A DNA stretch of 64,000 nucleotides from Phytophthora sp. 'mugwort' (taxonomy: Eukaryota > Oomycota > Peronosporomycetes > Peronosporales > Peronosporaceae): NCBI GenBank assembly GCA_033558025.1, contig JAUCEF010000007.1, forward strand, positions 2,480,001 through 2,544,000. Reading direction: 5' to 3'. Below the pieces are notes generated by a model. It saw only the letters and a program-made list of their open reading frames with translations. It was not told the DNA's origin and did not search any database. Of the stretch, positions 53,598-64,000 are shown piece by piece. Position numbers and translations under genes: made by a program. Positions within the stretch are counted from its first letter, which is position 1. Every line of letters begins with the position of its first letter.

Positions 53598-56500
53598 AGC
53601 TGCACTGCTTACTTTCGCGGTAAAGTCTGCTGCTCCACCCCACACTCCCACTCGAGCGTGAGTGCCCGAGGCAGTCACGATCGCCATGATCATGGCCACG
53701 ACGCAAGACGTCCCATTGTCTCTCATGTTGCGCGTCTGCATCAAGCAGCCTCGATGGCCACGATCTCTGTTTGCAACATCCACACGTTGAAGTTGTTCAT
53801 TTGATATCATGTTCGTATGCAGGACTGTCGATCACGTCACGTCCAGGTATCACCTGTAGCACCTTGAGTGCGGTTCTCAACCGGCGGAACTTCACAGCCC
53901 CGAGTGGTTTTGTGAACACATCCGCGATATGGTCCTCGGTGCCGACATGCTCTGTGCGAAGGCGGTTGCTTCAACCAAGTGACGCACCAGGTGATACTTG
54001 TTCATTATATGCTTCGTGTTCCGATGCTTGCCATGTTACGTGACCAAGCGAATGCTTTCCAAGTTGTCTCCACGAAGCACCGGGACACTCTGTTTCTAGT
54101 GCAGCTCGTCCAGAAGCCCTTCAAACTACAAGAAGTCACGAGTACACTCGTTCATAGCAATGTACTCGGCCTCACAAGTGCTTTGAACGTTGATGGGCTG
54201 CTTCCGTGTGCATACGAAATTGCATTCCGTCCAGCAGGGTTACGTAGCCGCTCAAGCCCTTGTAATCGTCCGGGTCATTCGCATAAAAAAATTGGCGTCC
54301 GAAAACCCAACAAGCGAGACGTTCGACGACTACTGAACATCCATAACAAGTCCATACTCGGCTGTCCCCTGCAATACCGGAGCTCACCCATCGCCTCTGC
54401 ATAGTTGGCACTGGTGAAGTTGGTCAAGTACTTCCCAAGGTGCCTGTGTCGTACGCGATATCAGGTCTTGAGGTCAGTACCAGGTATTGCAAAGCTCCAA
54501 CTAGCTTTCTGTAATGGTATTTATCCAGATGAGGGGGTCAGATGTCGACGAGACTGGAGCTTGCGGAGTTGCTAACGCCACGCATTTTTCCATATGAAAT
54601 CGGCGTAACACTTCAAACACATATTGAGTCTGGATGAAATCACTCGCAGACGAGGTCGATCCACTAAACTCTCAACACCAAGCCGGTACCGAACAGGTCC
54701 CAGCTCACTCAGCTCGAACTGCTCTTTCAGCAACGTTAGCACGTTGAGAACTCGGTCCCAGCAAAAGCAATACATCAACGTAGGCTGTCCGAATCGTTAG
54801 GATCTCACCAGTGTCCGACTTGGGCACTACATCCCGTAGTCAGAATCTACGCAAATCCGATGCGAACGAGAAGGATATTCAACGTGTCGTTCCATATGCG
54901 GGGAGCTTGACGAAGCCCGTATAACGCTTCAGCTAGCGGCACACATATCGGGGTTTGCCCCATTCATGCCAGCGGACTGCTCCATGTAGATGACCTCAGC
55001 CAAATCGCCGTACAAGAATGCCGTCTTGACGTCTGCAAAATTCCCCTGTCATGTAGTAAATGGCTGCGCAACTCGACTCGACGCGTACAACCGGTGCGTA
55101 CGTCTCGTGAAAATTGACACCAAACATATTCCTGTTTGAAGCCTTGTATCACGAGCCGCGTCATGTAGCGCTTAATTTGCCCGTGTTGGTCTCGCTTCAG
55201 CGCGTATACCCAGCGACAGGTGATCACTTTTGCACCGCAAATTTCGGCACGTCGCACTAGTCTTCATGTGCGGTGCTGCTGAAGTGATTTAAGCTCCTCC
55301 TGTATGGCGGCACGCCACTCCGTCCATTACGGTGATGCTCGAGCCTGCTTGTAGCTGGACGGGACTTCAACGTCTGGTTCGTGGGTCAGTAAGTTGTTCA
55401 CGACGTAGTCTCGGAGTCGAACATTCGGTCGGCGCCGACGTCGTACGGGGCCACCAGACGTTGATGCAGGCTGCATTTCAGCACCATCTTCATCGCTGGC
55501 TGCATCAGTGATTTCTCGAGACAGTATTAAGCCGGGTTTTCGCTTTCGCTTCTTCGGCTGGTCATGGACACTCGCAGCGACTACTTCGCTACCACTGCTG
55601 GTGTCAACCGCATCGTCACACACAATTCTCCCACTCACCGAAGACAAGTTGCCATCATTGCGCTTCGGCGCTACCTTTGCCGGGTTCTGCATTCACGCCA
55701 ACTGGAGCCTGATCATTTTTAGCATCCACTGCATACGACTCCATGACAGACTTCATGTGAACAATTGGCAACTCCGGTGGCAGCGTGTAGTCTGCATACA
55801 AAAAGGTGTTCTTCAGTAGCTTCTTCATGTAACGCGACGAGGTCAACCGTTATTTAGCTTACACTATTAGCTGTAGGAAGCGTGCTAATAAACTCGTAAA
55901 TTCAACTCTGTTTTATTTTTAAGTCCGGGGCAAAATGACCCGGCCTTCTGTGAGTCACTCAACGTGGATCGACTCCTGATTGGCTGTAATGGGTCTGGCT
56001 CCCCACTTATCAGCCAAGAAAATCCGGAGGATGTCTGCCTACCTATGTAATATCTAATAACCTACTTAGTTATATAACAGGATGGCCCATTACACTTCAC
56101 GTATGATGACTCGGACGTAAGATCTCGTAAAAAGATTTTTCACGTCTGCAAGTACGAATATCACCAGAGCGAAGACTCATCATCTTATATCCCTTTGTGT
56201 TGGTACCATATTCGAGAAACAGGCAGATCTCAGTGCGCGATGCAAGCTTCTCCGTTTTGACACGGGTTTTAGGCGGCACACGCATTTGCGTTATGCAGCC
56301 CCAGGTCCGGAGCAGTGAGAGATCGGGAGGATCGCCATCCAGCATCTCGTACGGCGACTTGACGTCAAGCACCTTGGTTGAGGCTCGGTTCATTGTGTAG
56401 ATCGAGTGGAGGAAATGCTTCCCCACAAGCGGTTTGGCAGCATTGTGGTTCTCAGCAGGGTGAGGAACTTATTGTAACGACGCCGTTGGCTCTTTCAACT

Positions 56501-59315
56501 ATCCCATTCCCCTATGGAGAATAGTTATTCGTAAACTGCCCCTCAAGGCCTTCTTGACGACAAAATCCAGATTGCTCGTTGCCTAGAAATTCTCCAACTT
56601 GATCACCATGCAAAATCACAATCGGACAGTGCTGAAACTTCGGCTGCAGCTGCTTCAGCAACGTTTTCGCATGATCCGCACCTTCAATCTTGTATTTAGC
56701 AAGTATGCTCACTTGAATTGTGTATGGCTTCATCGATGACAAGCAAAAACATCGTATCTCTACTTGCAGTGAGGTCACCAACTGAGCAATCATCCACGGA
56801 AGCTTCTCTAGCGGCGTCGTTCGACGTCGGGGATTGCGCTTGTAAGTCGTGCGCCTCATCTTCGACTCGCAACAGGGTATACATTCACAGGAAGTGGCAT
56901 CATGCTCGTCCAGATTCACTCCAGGTTTCACATGTTAGTTTATAAAATTCCGTAGCGTTTCAATTCCCACGTGGCCCATGCGCTTGGGAAGTAGATACAT
57001 CGGCTTGGTACAAACTGCTTCAGGTTGTGTCATTCGACTCATGACCAGCTTCATCTGACGTGGTTCTCGCATGTAGTAAATGTAACCATGCATTTTGTTT
57101 TGAGTTCCAGTTGAAGCGACGGCTTGAGTAGCCAAGCCGTGCGATGGGCGAGAGAGGTTAACAAATGAAATCCTCCACGCAGATGCATGTAGTCTTGCGA
57201 AATGATGTTGGCTGGGGTCATTGGAGAGTAAGCAACGCCATCCAAGAATCGGTCTTCAGTCTCATTAGTGAGCTTGTTCACCGCGTGCATCAAGACGGAC
57301 CCGTGTATCGTTGCTATCTCTGTACTGACGTTGCCAAAAAGCAGTTGAGTTCCGGCTGAAATCTCATCTAACCGGGCAAAAAGAGCAAGATCGTTTGTCA
57401 CGTTCCACTGCGAGCCTCCATCTAGCATCCATCAACCTCGTCTTGGGCGAGCGGTTCGTCCCCTGGGTTGCTCAAGTGAACCATCATCACCAGCGGTCAG
57501 GGCAGCACATTTCAGATGCTGCGACCAGTGTCGTGAACTCCCATTGGAGTAATTGGCTCCACTAGATCTAGATTGCAGCCCAGCGACTGTACGACGGACT
57601 TCGAGGCACGTCCGCGCTGACAAATTGTTTTCGAGACACGAAGAATTGCAGACACCATCGACGGTGGTAATTTGGACGCTCGGTTAATTCTGCGTGCAAA
57701 CCATGCTTCCTCCTTCGTTTGCAACTTTGGGGTCAGCTCCTTGGGGCAGTCACTGAACCAGTGCTCACTGCTGCCACAGTTCAGGCAGCGACGCTCAGGT
57801 CTGGATTGGAGGCGCTGTTACTTCGCCTTCTGCTGCGATTTCCCTCAAGCACTGCGCTTCTTGTTGGCAGATCCAAGGTGGTTCGTCACAGTTGTCACTT
57901 TTCGTTGCCCCGTCAAGCCTTGGCCACTGGAAGGGCCAGCTTCACTGCTACGGCGGACCTCACGCTGTGCTCGTTTTGCTGTTCCAAGTTGAATAACGAC
58001 CTGCTGTACGTTCGGTCCTACCACAGTATTGATCTTGGCCCACTCCGTGTGTTTGATTGCTGCAGTAGGGCACACGTCGACGCAGTTTGACAGGATGGTG
58101 CATGCCAGCTCATTTTCGGTTATGGAATCTCCGGAGTCAGCAACTCGGCGACGGATGGCTCGGGGCCCATAAATGTACTGCTGTACGTGCTCGTTTTCCC
58201 AAGCATCCGCAAGTAGAGCTCCCGTTTCAGGTAGACTGGGTTCTCTTTGCCTCTCTCAAAGTGCATTTTAAGCGCACTGAAAAGTACGACAGTGTCTTGC
58301 GTCTCGATTTGGCTCTTGTACGCCTTGATGCTGAGCGCAACGCTAATGCAGATAAACTCTTCGTCTTTTGCTCATCAAATAGAAACTTGTACTCGGGGTC
58401 CGTTGCTGATCGGGCTTCATCTAGGGTTGCAGTTCCGTTGCGAAACTCCATCAGATCCTGCTCATTCAGCTTCAGCTCCAAGTCCTGTTCCAAGCGTCAT
58501 ACCGTTTGTGACCGTCTGGACCGTCGAGTTCAACCACATTGATTTCCCGGGTCAGCATCGCACCCTTGACATCCATGAGAGAGCGCCGGTCAGGCCCTGT
58601 AAGCTGTTCACACCCCGAGAGCGTGGTCACCGATCGCTCTGGACTACCAGAGTTCTGCACTTGTGGGCGGTGGGTACGGCCCCTCGAGCCGGACGACGCA
58701 GAGGATGAAGAAGACGGTGATGGCGGCGAGTGTTGCCATTGGCTATGTCAGCGTCACGGCGACTTTGGCTGTGGGACGTGGAGGGAGATGTGCAGAGTGG
58801 CGTATCTCCGTCATCCGGGATTGCAATTGAACCAATATCATCAGAAGCTCCTGAGACTCTACACCACCTCCACTTCGAGGTTCGGCGTGCTCATACATCG
58901 CACCACAGTGCTCCACTTGATCTAGGAGCATCGTCAACAGCTGTTGAGGTCCAAGCGTAGTACTTACAGTCGAGAGAGCGCTTTACAAGCTGGTTAGCGC
59001 AGAGCCGTCCTGACAACTCCCATGCAGTTCCATAGCGTCAGTAGCAATGGCGGCTTAACCTTCCAGTCCCGTGGGCGCTGCTCTGATTTCTGCCGCACCA
59101 GGTTCGGCCAGCTCGGATCAGGTGTAGCTGACACAGCAGCGATTTGATCAGAATAGGTGGGGGCTGCGAACCCTTCCTGCTGTGCAGGTGCGTCAAGTAC
59201 GTCGTGAAGCTCATGCCGACGCTGGTGGAGATATTCAGCGGCGCGAACGATGATCGTTGTGGCTTGAGTGACGTGGTAGCTCCCAGCCAGTGCGCCGTTT
59301 GGGCTCATAACCTCA

Positions 59316-59872
59316 GGCTTGTGTCCGTGGGCAGTCGGTTTTTTGACTGCGCGTGACAGCTACAATGTTCGCGAGAAGAGTATCGGTGGGGGCAAATAAC
59401 CGCAACCTTGGTGATGGGGCTTGAGGCACGTGAATGAGAAGTGAGCTCATGTCAGCTCGAAAAGACCCACAGCCGCCTCCACCTCCAAGGTAATGTGTAT
59501 TCAATCTAAAGCTATAACTCGGGCGCCTGTGGGGCGAATGCCCGACGCACGCAGCGGCTTGGCTGCCGTTGCGGGCTTCCCAAGCCACATGGCCACCGAT
59601 TTTTATGCTTAACCTAGAATCTAGGATAATGTAGGTGAAGCTATATTCTGATTTAAGTACAAATGTCTTGGTGCTAAGTACGATATCAGCAGTAACAGTC
59701 GAACACATCGCCAGGATAGCGTGTGGCCTCACAATAGCAGCATCAGCATCAGTTCTGCTGGGAGTACGTACTAGTAGTACACAGACGCTTGTTGAGAGGT
59801 CTTCTCAGAACAACCAAGGGTACGTACGTCCCATGTCGTACCTGTGCAGCTTGTACATGCAGTACATTTTGG
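59316..59872. repeat. right LTR of the Ty1/copia element (5' LTR, minus orientation)
   Basis: Matches the left LTR at both ends. The segment ~59540-59745 has no counterpart there, so it is an insertion here or a deletion in the left copy. Confidence 0.78.
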
Positions 59873-59908
59873 TGAATCAAGGAAATTAGCGTCTCATCGC
59901 CGTTTAGC

Positions 59909-60190
59909 ATGGAGGAGCTGTTGTCTTTTCTCGGCATCATGCTCTACATGACATTGACCGAAAATAGAGAATTTGCGAATTACCAGGGTTTACAGATCGA
60001 AGATTTAGTAGGTCCTCCGCTAGTCTTGACATCGAACAGCGATATTGCTGACCGTCTAGAGCATATGTCCAACCCGGACGAGATTCAGGAGCTCCGACAG
60101 GAACTCGATGAGGTGGCACAAGCAGCGATCGAAAAAAAAAATCAAATACAAAATATTTTGCGTTGTATTGACGGAATAACTTACTATTGA
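59909..60190 (+). pseudogene. piggyBac-like transposase fragment, N-terminal side
   Basis: An open frame of 93 codons contains EELLSFLGIMLYMTLTENRE and FANYQGLQIED, similar to the start of the DDE_Tnp_1_7 domain. The C-terminal coil (IQELRQELDEVAQAAIEKKN) is not typical and may be unrelated sequence. A related C-terminal fragment lies near 61700. Confidence 0.45.
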
Positions 60191-61670
60191 GAATTCGCCC
60201 GATCCGTATAATATCTAATTGGACCAGTATCTAATAAAGAGGTTTCGAGGGCGCCTTCACTACCACTACCACCAAAAGAGCTGTTTAAAACGCCGCTTCC
60301 CCTAAACCTTTATTATAAAATCCTAGTGAAAGCACCAAATGTAGTGACAGCTTTCACTTCCCTCACCACCATCCATCACCGCAGCGAAGAGCGACGCTGT
60401 TGGTGCTTCGGATGCGCTGCGCCCAAGGCAACGGCGCCGGTGATGCAGCGCTTAGGACAGACGTGGCGAGCGCGCGGACACTGAAGCTTGCCTCTGTCGC
60501 TTCTGCTGCGTCAACGCCACTCACCTCCACCGTACCGTAGTGAACAGTAGTCGCTTATTGAGTATTCTGCGGTAGGCAAAATGTGAGGGTAAGTGAACCT
60601 CCGAAATTTAAGAAATCGAAATGGCTTTCACTGGCTCCCCCTAATAGAGCAACAATGTTGGAGATAAATACTATTATTAGAGAGGTTGCGAAGTTGCCTT
60701 TTCACTGCCACTACTCTCAACATTGATTGGTTCTCGGTGGCCCCAAAGCTCAAGCAGCCCCGATGCTTGAGGTCCTTGCATCATTCTCGAACTTTCAACG
60801 GACCAGCCACCATGTCCTCCAAGTCTCTCTGCAACTGTTTCATTTCGAGATGATTGTGTTTCTTCGTGGCAACCGTGCTCTCTGGATCTACAACTCGCTT
60901 GCTAACTGTGAGAGTGAGATCGCCGACACCACAAATAGAGCACAAGTAACACGTAGCTAGCAAACCGAATGGTAACACACGTGATTCATCTAGTTAATAA
61001 ATGACCGCCCCTCTCCTTCACAGTCATGATACATCCCTCAGCATGCCCTCGGGGAATAAATTCCCACGCACGACGCCTACGATCCATCATGGACCCAAAC
61101 ATGCGTAGCTAACCCATGTCGGAGGTATTATATCTTACTAATCTTAAAAGTGTGCTTGGTATAAGTGTTTTACTTGGGACACACATCGATACCCACCGCA
61201 GTCACGAAAATATTCAAAAATTACATACCGGTACAATGGGATATTATTACGGATATTACTGAATAATTATTATTGCGGCATCGGGTAGTGCCCTTATCAT
61301 TATTGCTTTGACGAGCCTCCCAATCAAGTTTTATAGTGAATTGTCCGATCGCTGGGGACAAGTACAAAGACACGTGTAATAGTGGTGATGCCGTACTTTA
61401 TTCTCGGGGGATTATCAACCAGGGCAACCACTACCAAAGTATCTAGCTGCTTCTCGATCTACGGTTAAAAGGCTTATATGCTCGTGGGACTTTTCGTGGT
61501 GGAAGCAAGCACTTTCTGAAGCATACCGCACTGCAGATGGGAGCGTCGACCCGTGAAGATCACCAGCAGTCAGTTCACTTGATCATAGCGTGCTGGAGGC
61601 CTAGTGGTGAGATGTCGACATCGTGACAATGGTTACAATGCGGACGAACATCAACTACAGCAATGACACG
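60191..61670. other. no gene recognised
   Basis: AT-rich with short frames only. No feature is supported apart from possible piggyBac-derived sequence between the two fragments. Confidence 0.4.
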
Positions 61671-61835
61671 ACGTCTTGGTAATGAGCCTCGTGCGTTTCC
61701 TGCGCCGCCGTGCATTTTGCAGTACAATCGACATTTGCAGGGTGTTGACCGTCTAGACCAGCTTCATGCTAGGTTCCCGCATGCAGATGGTCACTCCTAC
61801 AAGGTTAATACAACAAACACGGACTAGCCTTTGTG
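61671..61835 (+). pseudogene. piggyBac-like transposase fragment, C-terminal side
   Basis: The plus strand reads LQYNRHLQGVDRLDQLHARF and then ADGHSYK around 61720-61800. This is the conserved block found near the end of DDE_Tnp_1_7 transposases. It is short and followed by stops. Confidence 0.55.
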
Positions 61836-61989
61836 GACATGGCGCATATCTGCGATTGATACGTGTAAAGCCCGTGACTTCATCAAACGTGCCTAACCGT
61901 GCTTGCGGCTGAGCTAATATGCGAAACTGAAGGGACGCTCTTAGTGACAGTCGAATGGCAGTATGCAGCAGTTCTGCCGATGAGCCATA

Positions 61990-62275
61990 CCTTCAGATTC
62001 TAGTACCACCCCCACCGGTAGCAACTATGTCAAAGCAAACCAGCAGATCCCACGGGAGAAGGTCCAGTTGGTGTCTTCGTGCACACTGGCGTTCGGAACG
62101 CCTGCAAAGACGATGAGCGGGGGCAACTTTTTTCCTGGTGCCGAAGCGCATAAGAAAACTGATTCGCGATCGCATTTTCAGTCATCGACTGAACCATATC
62201 CACGTTTCTCTCACCAGTGAAGGTGATGGTAGTGCTAGTATTCATATAACTTGACGTTTGATCCATATTGTACAC
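61990..62275 (-). pseudogene. pogo/CENP-B-type transposase fragment
   Basis: The minus strand reads YNMDQTSSYMNTSTTITFTG and VDMVQSMTEN from 62275, the first DDE_1 block. It breaks off near 62000. It is a different copy from the 48-kb one. Confidence 0.6.
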
Positions 62276-63588
62276 ATTTTAAATATGGTATGATCCGGAA
62301 AAGTTGATACAATGCTCGTATTCTCTGTCGAATACGGCATGCTCACTCCAAAAGCACTTGCTACACTCTGTAAGCAGCACACTGATTCGTTTCTAGCACC
62401 ACTTGCTTCCAAAAGTAACCAGAATATAAATGAAGAAGCTGGATGAAGCTGAGTGCGAAAATATGTGATGGTACTATGATAACACCTGCGTTTCGGTGCT
62501 CCCGTCCGTCTGTCCCTACATGTACAAGTCGACGGGGGACGTCCATTTTAGCGTCGGGTTCAAACCAAATATTTCTACGGCTTCCGCTTCTGCGAGACTA
62601 GCTGGTAGCAATCTTTCAGGATCGTTCATCTCGTAGACTGATCCTGAGTCCGATGAAATTTGAAGTTCATCTAGAAACGAATTCATGCATAACTCGCCAT
62701 CCATGATATTCTATTGTCGGCACCGACCCCGTGTAATGTCAGATTCGACCACCGGCGACGGTACGTCTGGGTGACGCCTTCTCTCATCTCAGACGATCTC
62801 TTTCCGGTCCTCGGTGAGGGGATGGAGCTACCACACGAGTTTTCCGCACTCTCGAAAGCCTGAATCTCGCGTGCTTTCGCACACCAAGTCCGTTTCCAGA
62901 ACTCCGCACGCCTGGGACGCTATCCGCGCTGGGCGAGTCGTCAGATTTGGAAGCGGATGTGATCACCAATAACCTTGATGAGGGGGAGCTGCCGCGTTCC
63001 CAACGCCTTGTGGCGCGCCCGATCATTAGCACTCGTCGTGACTATGGCCTCGAAGCCCGCCTATGCTTGAAAACCCGTTCGGCAGACCGTCACGGGACCT
63101 TTGAACACTTGGGTCGCCGGGCCCGAGGCCTCTGCTCTGCCGACGTAGCAGCACGTGTGGATCTCCACGAGATGTTCCTCACCGATTAGGTGGTTACTCA
63201 TCGTGAGTATTGCGATCGCATCAACGATCAAGCACGAAAGGTTTTGGTACCCGCCATGCGGAAGATCCCAATCGCATTGATGCCTGGGTGTGTGTGTGGG
63301 GGGGGGCATCCAAGAGGACGACGCCCAGTTTGCCCTTTGGGCGGAAGGAGCACGGCGACTCCCTTCAATTGTTGCTCTACGAGCCAGCTTCGCGGAAGTC
63401 GATGTGCGCATGGAGACCAAGCTTCGCTTCGACTTCACGAAGCTCAAGGCGAAGCACTAATTACCTCTGGTTTCCGCCTCGACCCACGGCCCTATCCATC
63501 ATGCTCCTGCGAGCGCTGCAGACCTCCCCAAACGTGGCTCAGTGGCTGCAGCAGCTCAGGATCAGCGCATGAGCTCAGCGGCTGATCC
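62276..63588. other. no gene assigned; possible retroelement remnant
   Basis: A plus-strand frame at 62947-63189 and following frames to 63585 (with a run of ~11 G near 63297) look like a decayed coding region. I find no diagnostic motif. Proximity to a chromodomain fragment suggests a Ty3 element. Confidence 0.35.
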
Positions 63589-63860
63589 TTAGCTTCCCGA
63601 CCTATCGACGGAAACCGAGAGGCGACCGACGTCGCGGCCGCGGGCTCGTCGAGCGCGTCCGATCGTGGTGATCAAAAACCTCGACGACGTCTGGGATTCT
63701 TGCCAGATGGGTACCTCAAACTCCCGAGCGTTTGCCGAGTGGTGATACCCACGCCACTTCATTAGATACTGGTTATAACCCTGGCGAGGGCGTCGCGTCA
63801 AGATGTCTCCACGTGGAAATTGCGGTCCCCTTACTCGTCGAGCAATGCTGGAAGTGGATG
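63589..63860 (-). pseudogene. chromodomain fragment of a Ty3/gypsy-type element
   Basis: The minus strand reads YNQYLMKWRGYHHSANAREF and EVPIWQESQ, a chromodomain core (YLVKWRGY..W.P) as found at the end of chromoviral integrases. An aromatic residue of the usual W-E-P is changed to F-E. The rest of the element is not seen. Confidence 0.55.
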
Positions 63861-64000
63861 ATCCGGCGTCGGATGAGCCCGCGGTGCATCGAGAGGAGTT
63901 CGAACAAACTCAGGCCTCCCTGAGTCGACTGCAGGGTGCGGTAGAACGGCCGCCGGGTACTTCGTGCGGCCGAGCAGGCCTATGGACAGTCATGGACTGT

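Larger units (their letters stand above)
53246..59872 (-). mobile_element. Ty1/copia LTR retrotransposon, decayed
   Basis: Minus-strand order is gag, protease, integrase, reverse transcriptase, RNase H, the copia order. Gag has a zinc knuckle, CGSSEHWFSDCPKELTPK, near 57780. Protease reads LDGGSQWNVTND (~57425). GAG-pre-integrase reads MGHVGIETLRNFIN (~56970) and integrase contains KFQHCPIVILHGDQVGEFL (~56620). A C-terminal integrase segment, VKSPYEMLDGDPPDLSLLRT, is at ~56350. RT reads VITCRWVYALKRDQHGQIKRY (~55220) and LLKEQFELSELGPVRYRLGV (~54720), and RNase H reads NDPDDYKGLSGYVTLLDG (~54250). Frame changes and stops are frequent. Confidence 0.85.

Noticed and set aside
1..64000. tRNA, rRNA or CRISPR arrays.
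   Set aside because: None recognised by eye; no regular spaced repeats or conserved rRNA segments were seen.

Overview
The window looks like the nuclear genome of a plant-pathogenic oomycete (Phytophthora or a close relative). It has short introns of 59-91 nt with GT..AG ends, a Crinkler (CRN) effector with the oomycete LFLAK leader, and oomycete-type bZIP proteins in which a small residue replaces the invariant basic-region Asn. Most of the rest is oomycete-style transposon debris (MULE, PIF/Harbinger, piggyBac-like, hAT, pogo, LINE, Ty1/copia, chromodomain Ty3).

Layout. 0.6-5.1 kb (-): a large multi-exon host gene I do not recognise. 5.1-6.2 kb (+): a membrane-anchored metallophosphoesterase of the MPPE1/Cdc1 type. 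7.8-9.5 kb (+): an intact two-exon bZIP gene. Three more family members lie on the minus strand: A at 9.7-10.67 kb, continued at 29.35-29.8 kb; B at 30.2-32.0 kb, intact with four exons; C at 35.6-37.2 kb, broken.

The centrepiece splits bZIP gene A: an 18,681-bp Maverick/Polinton-like endogenous viral element, 10668-29348. It has ~173-bp terminal inverted repeats that begin AG, and a perfect 6-bp target duplication (CCTGTT). It carries the expected gene set: protein-primed DNA polymerase B with an embedded HNH-like domain, RVE integrase with chromodomain, adenain-like protease, packaging ATPase, double-jelly-roll major capsid and minor capsid proteins. It also has a basic virion protein with two protease-site matches, a fibre protein ending in a peptidase S74-type chaperone domain, and several small genes. 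Many element genes follow a TATATAG-like box just upstream of the ATG. Several genes are frameshifted, but ATPase, protease and basic virion protein are open and the MCP is mostly open. The element is therefore a decayed or decaying provirus.

Just inside its left repeat lies a Crinkler gene (LFLAK leader, P-loop NTPase, REase-like C-terminus) with a different kind of promoter. A plant-cell-targeting effector as cargo of a virus-like transposon is the most interesting feature of the window.

32.2-35.4 kb: a MULE with 81-bp TIRs between bZIP genes B and C. 37.3-64 kb: nested, mostly dead transposons with one intact host-like RING-H2 gene at 45.4-45.96 kb. I saw no rRNA, tRNA or CRISPR array.
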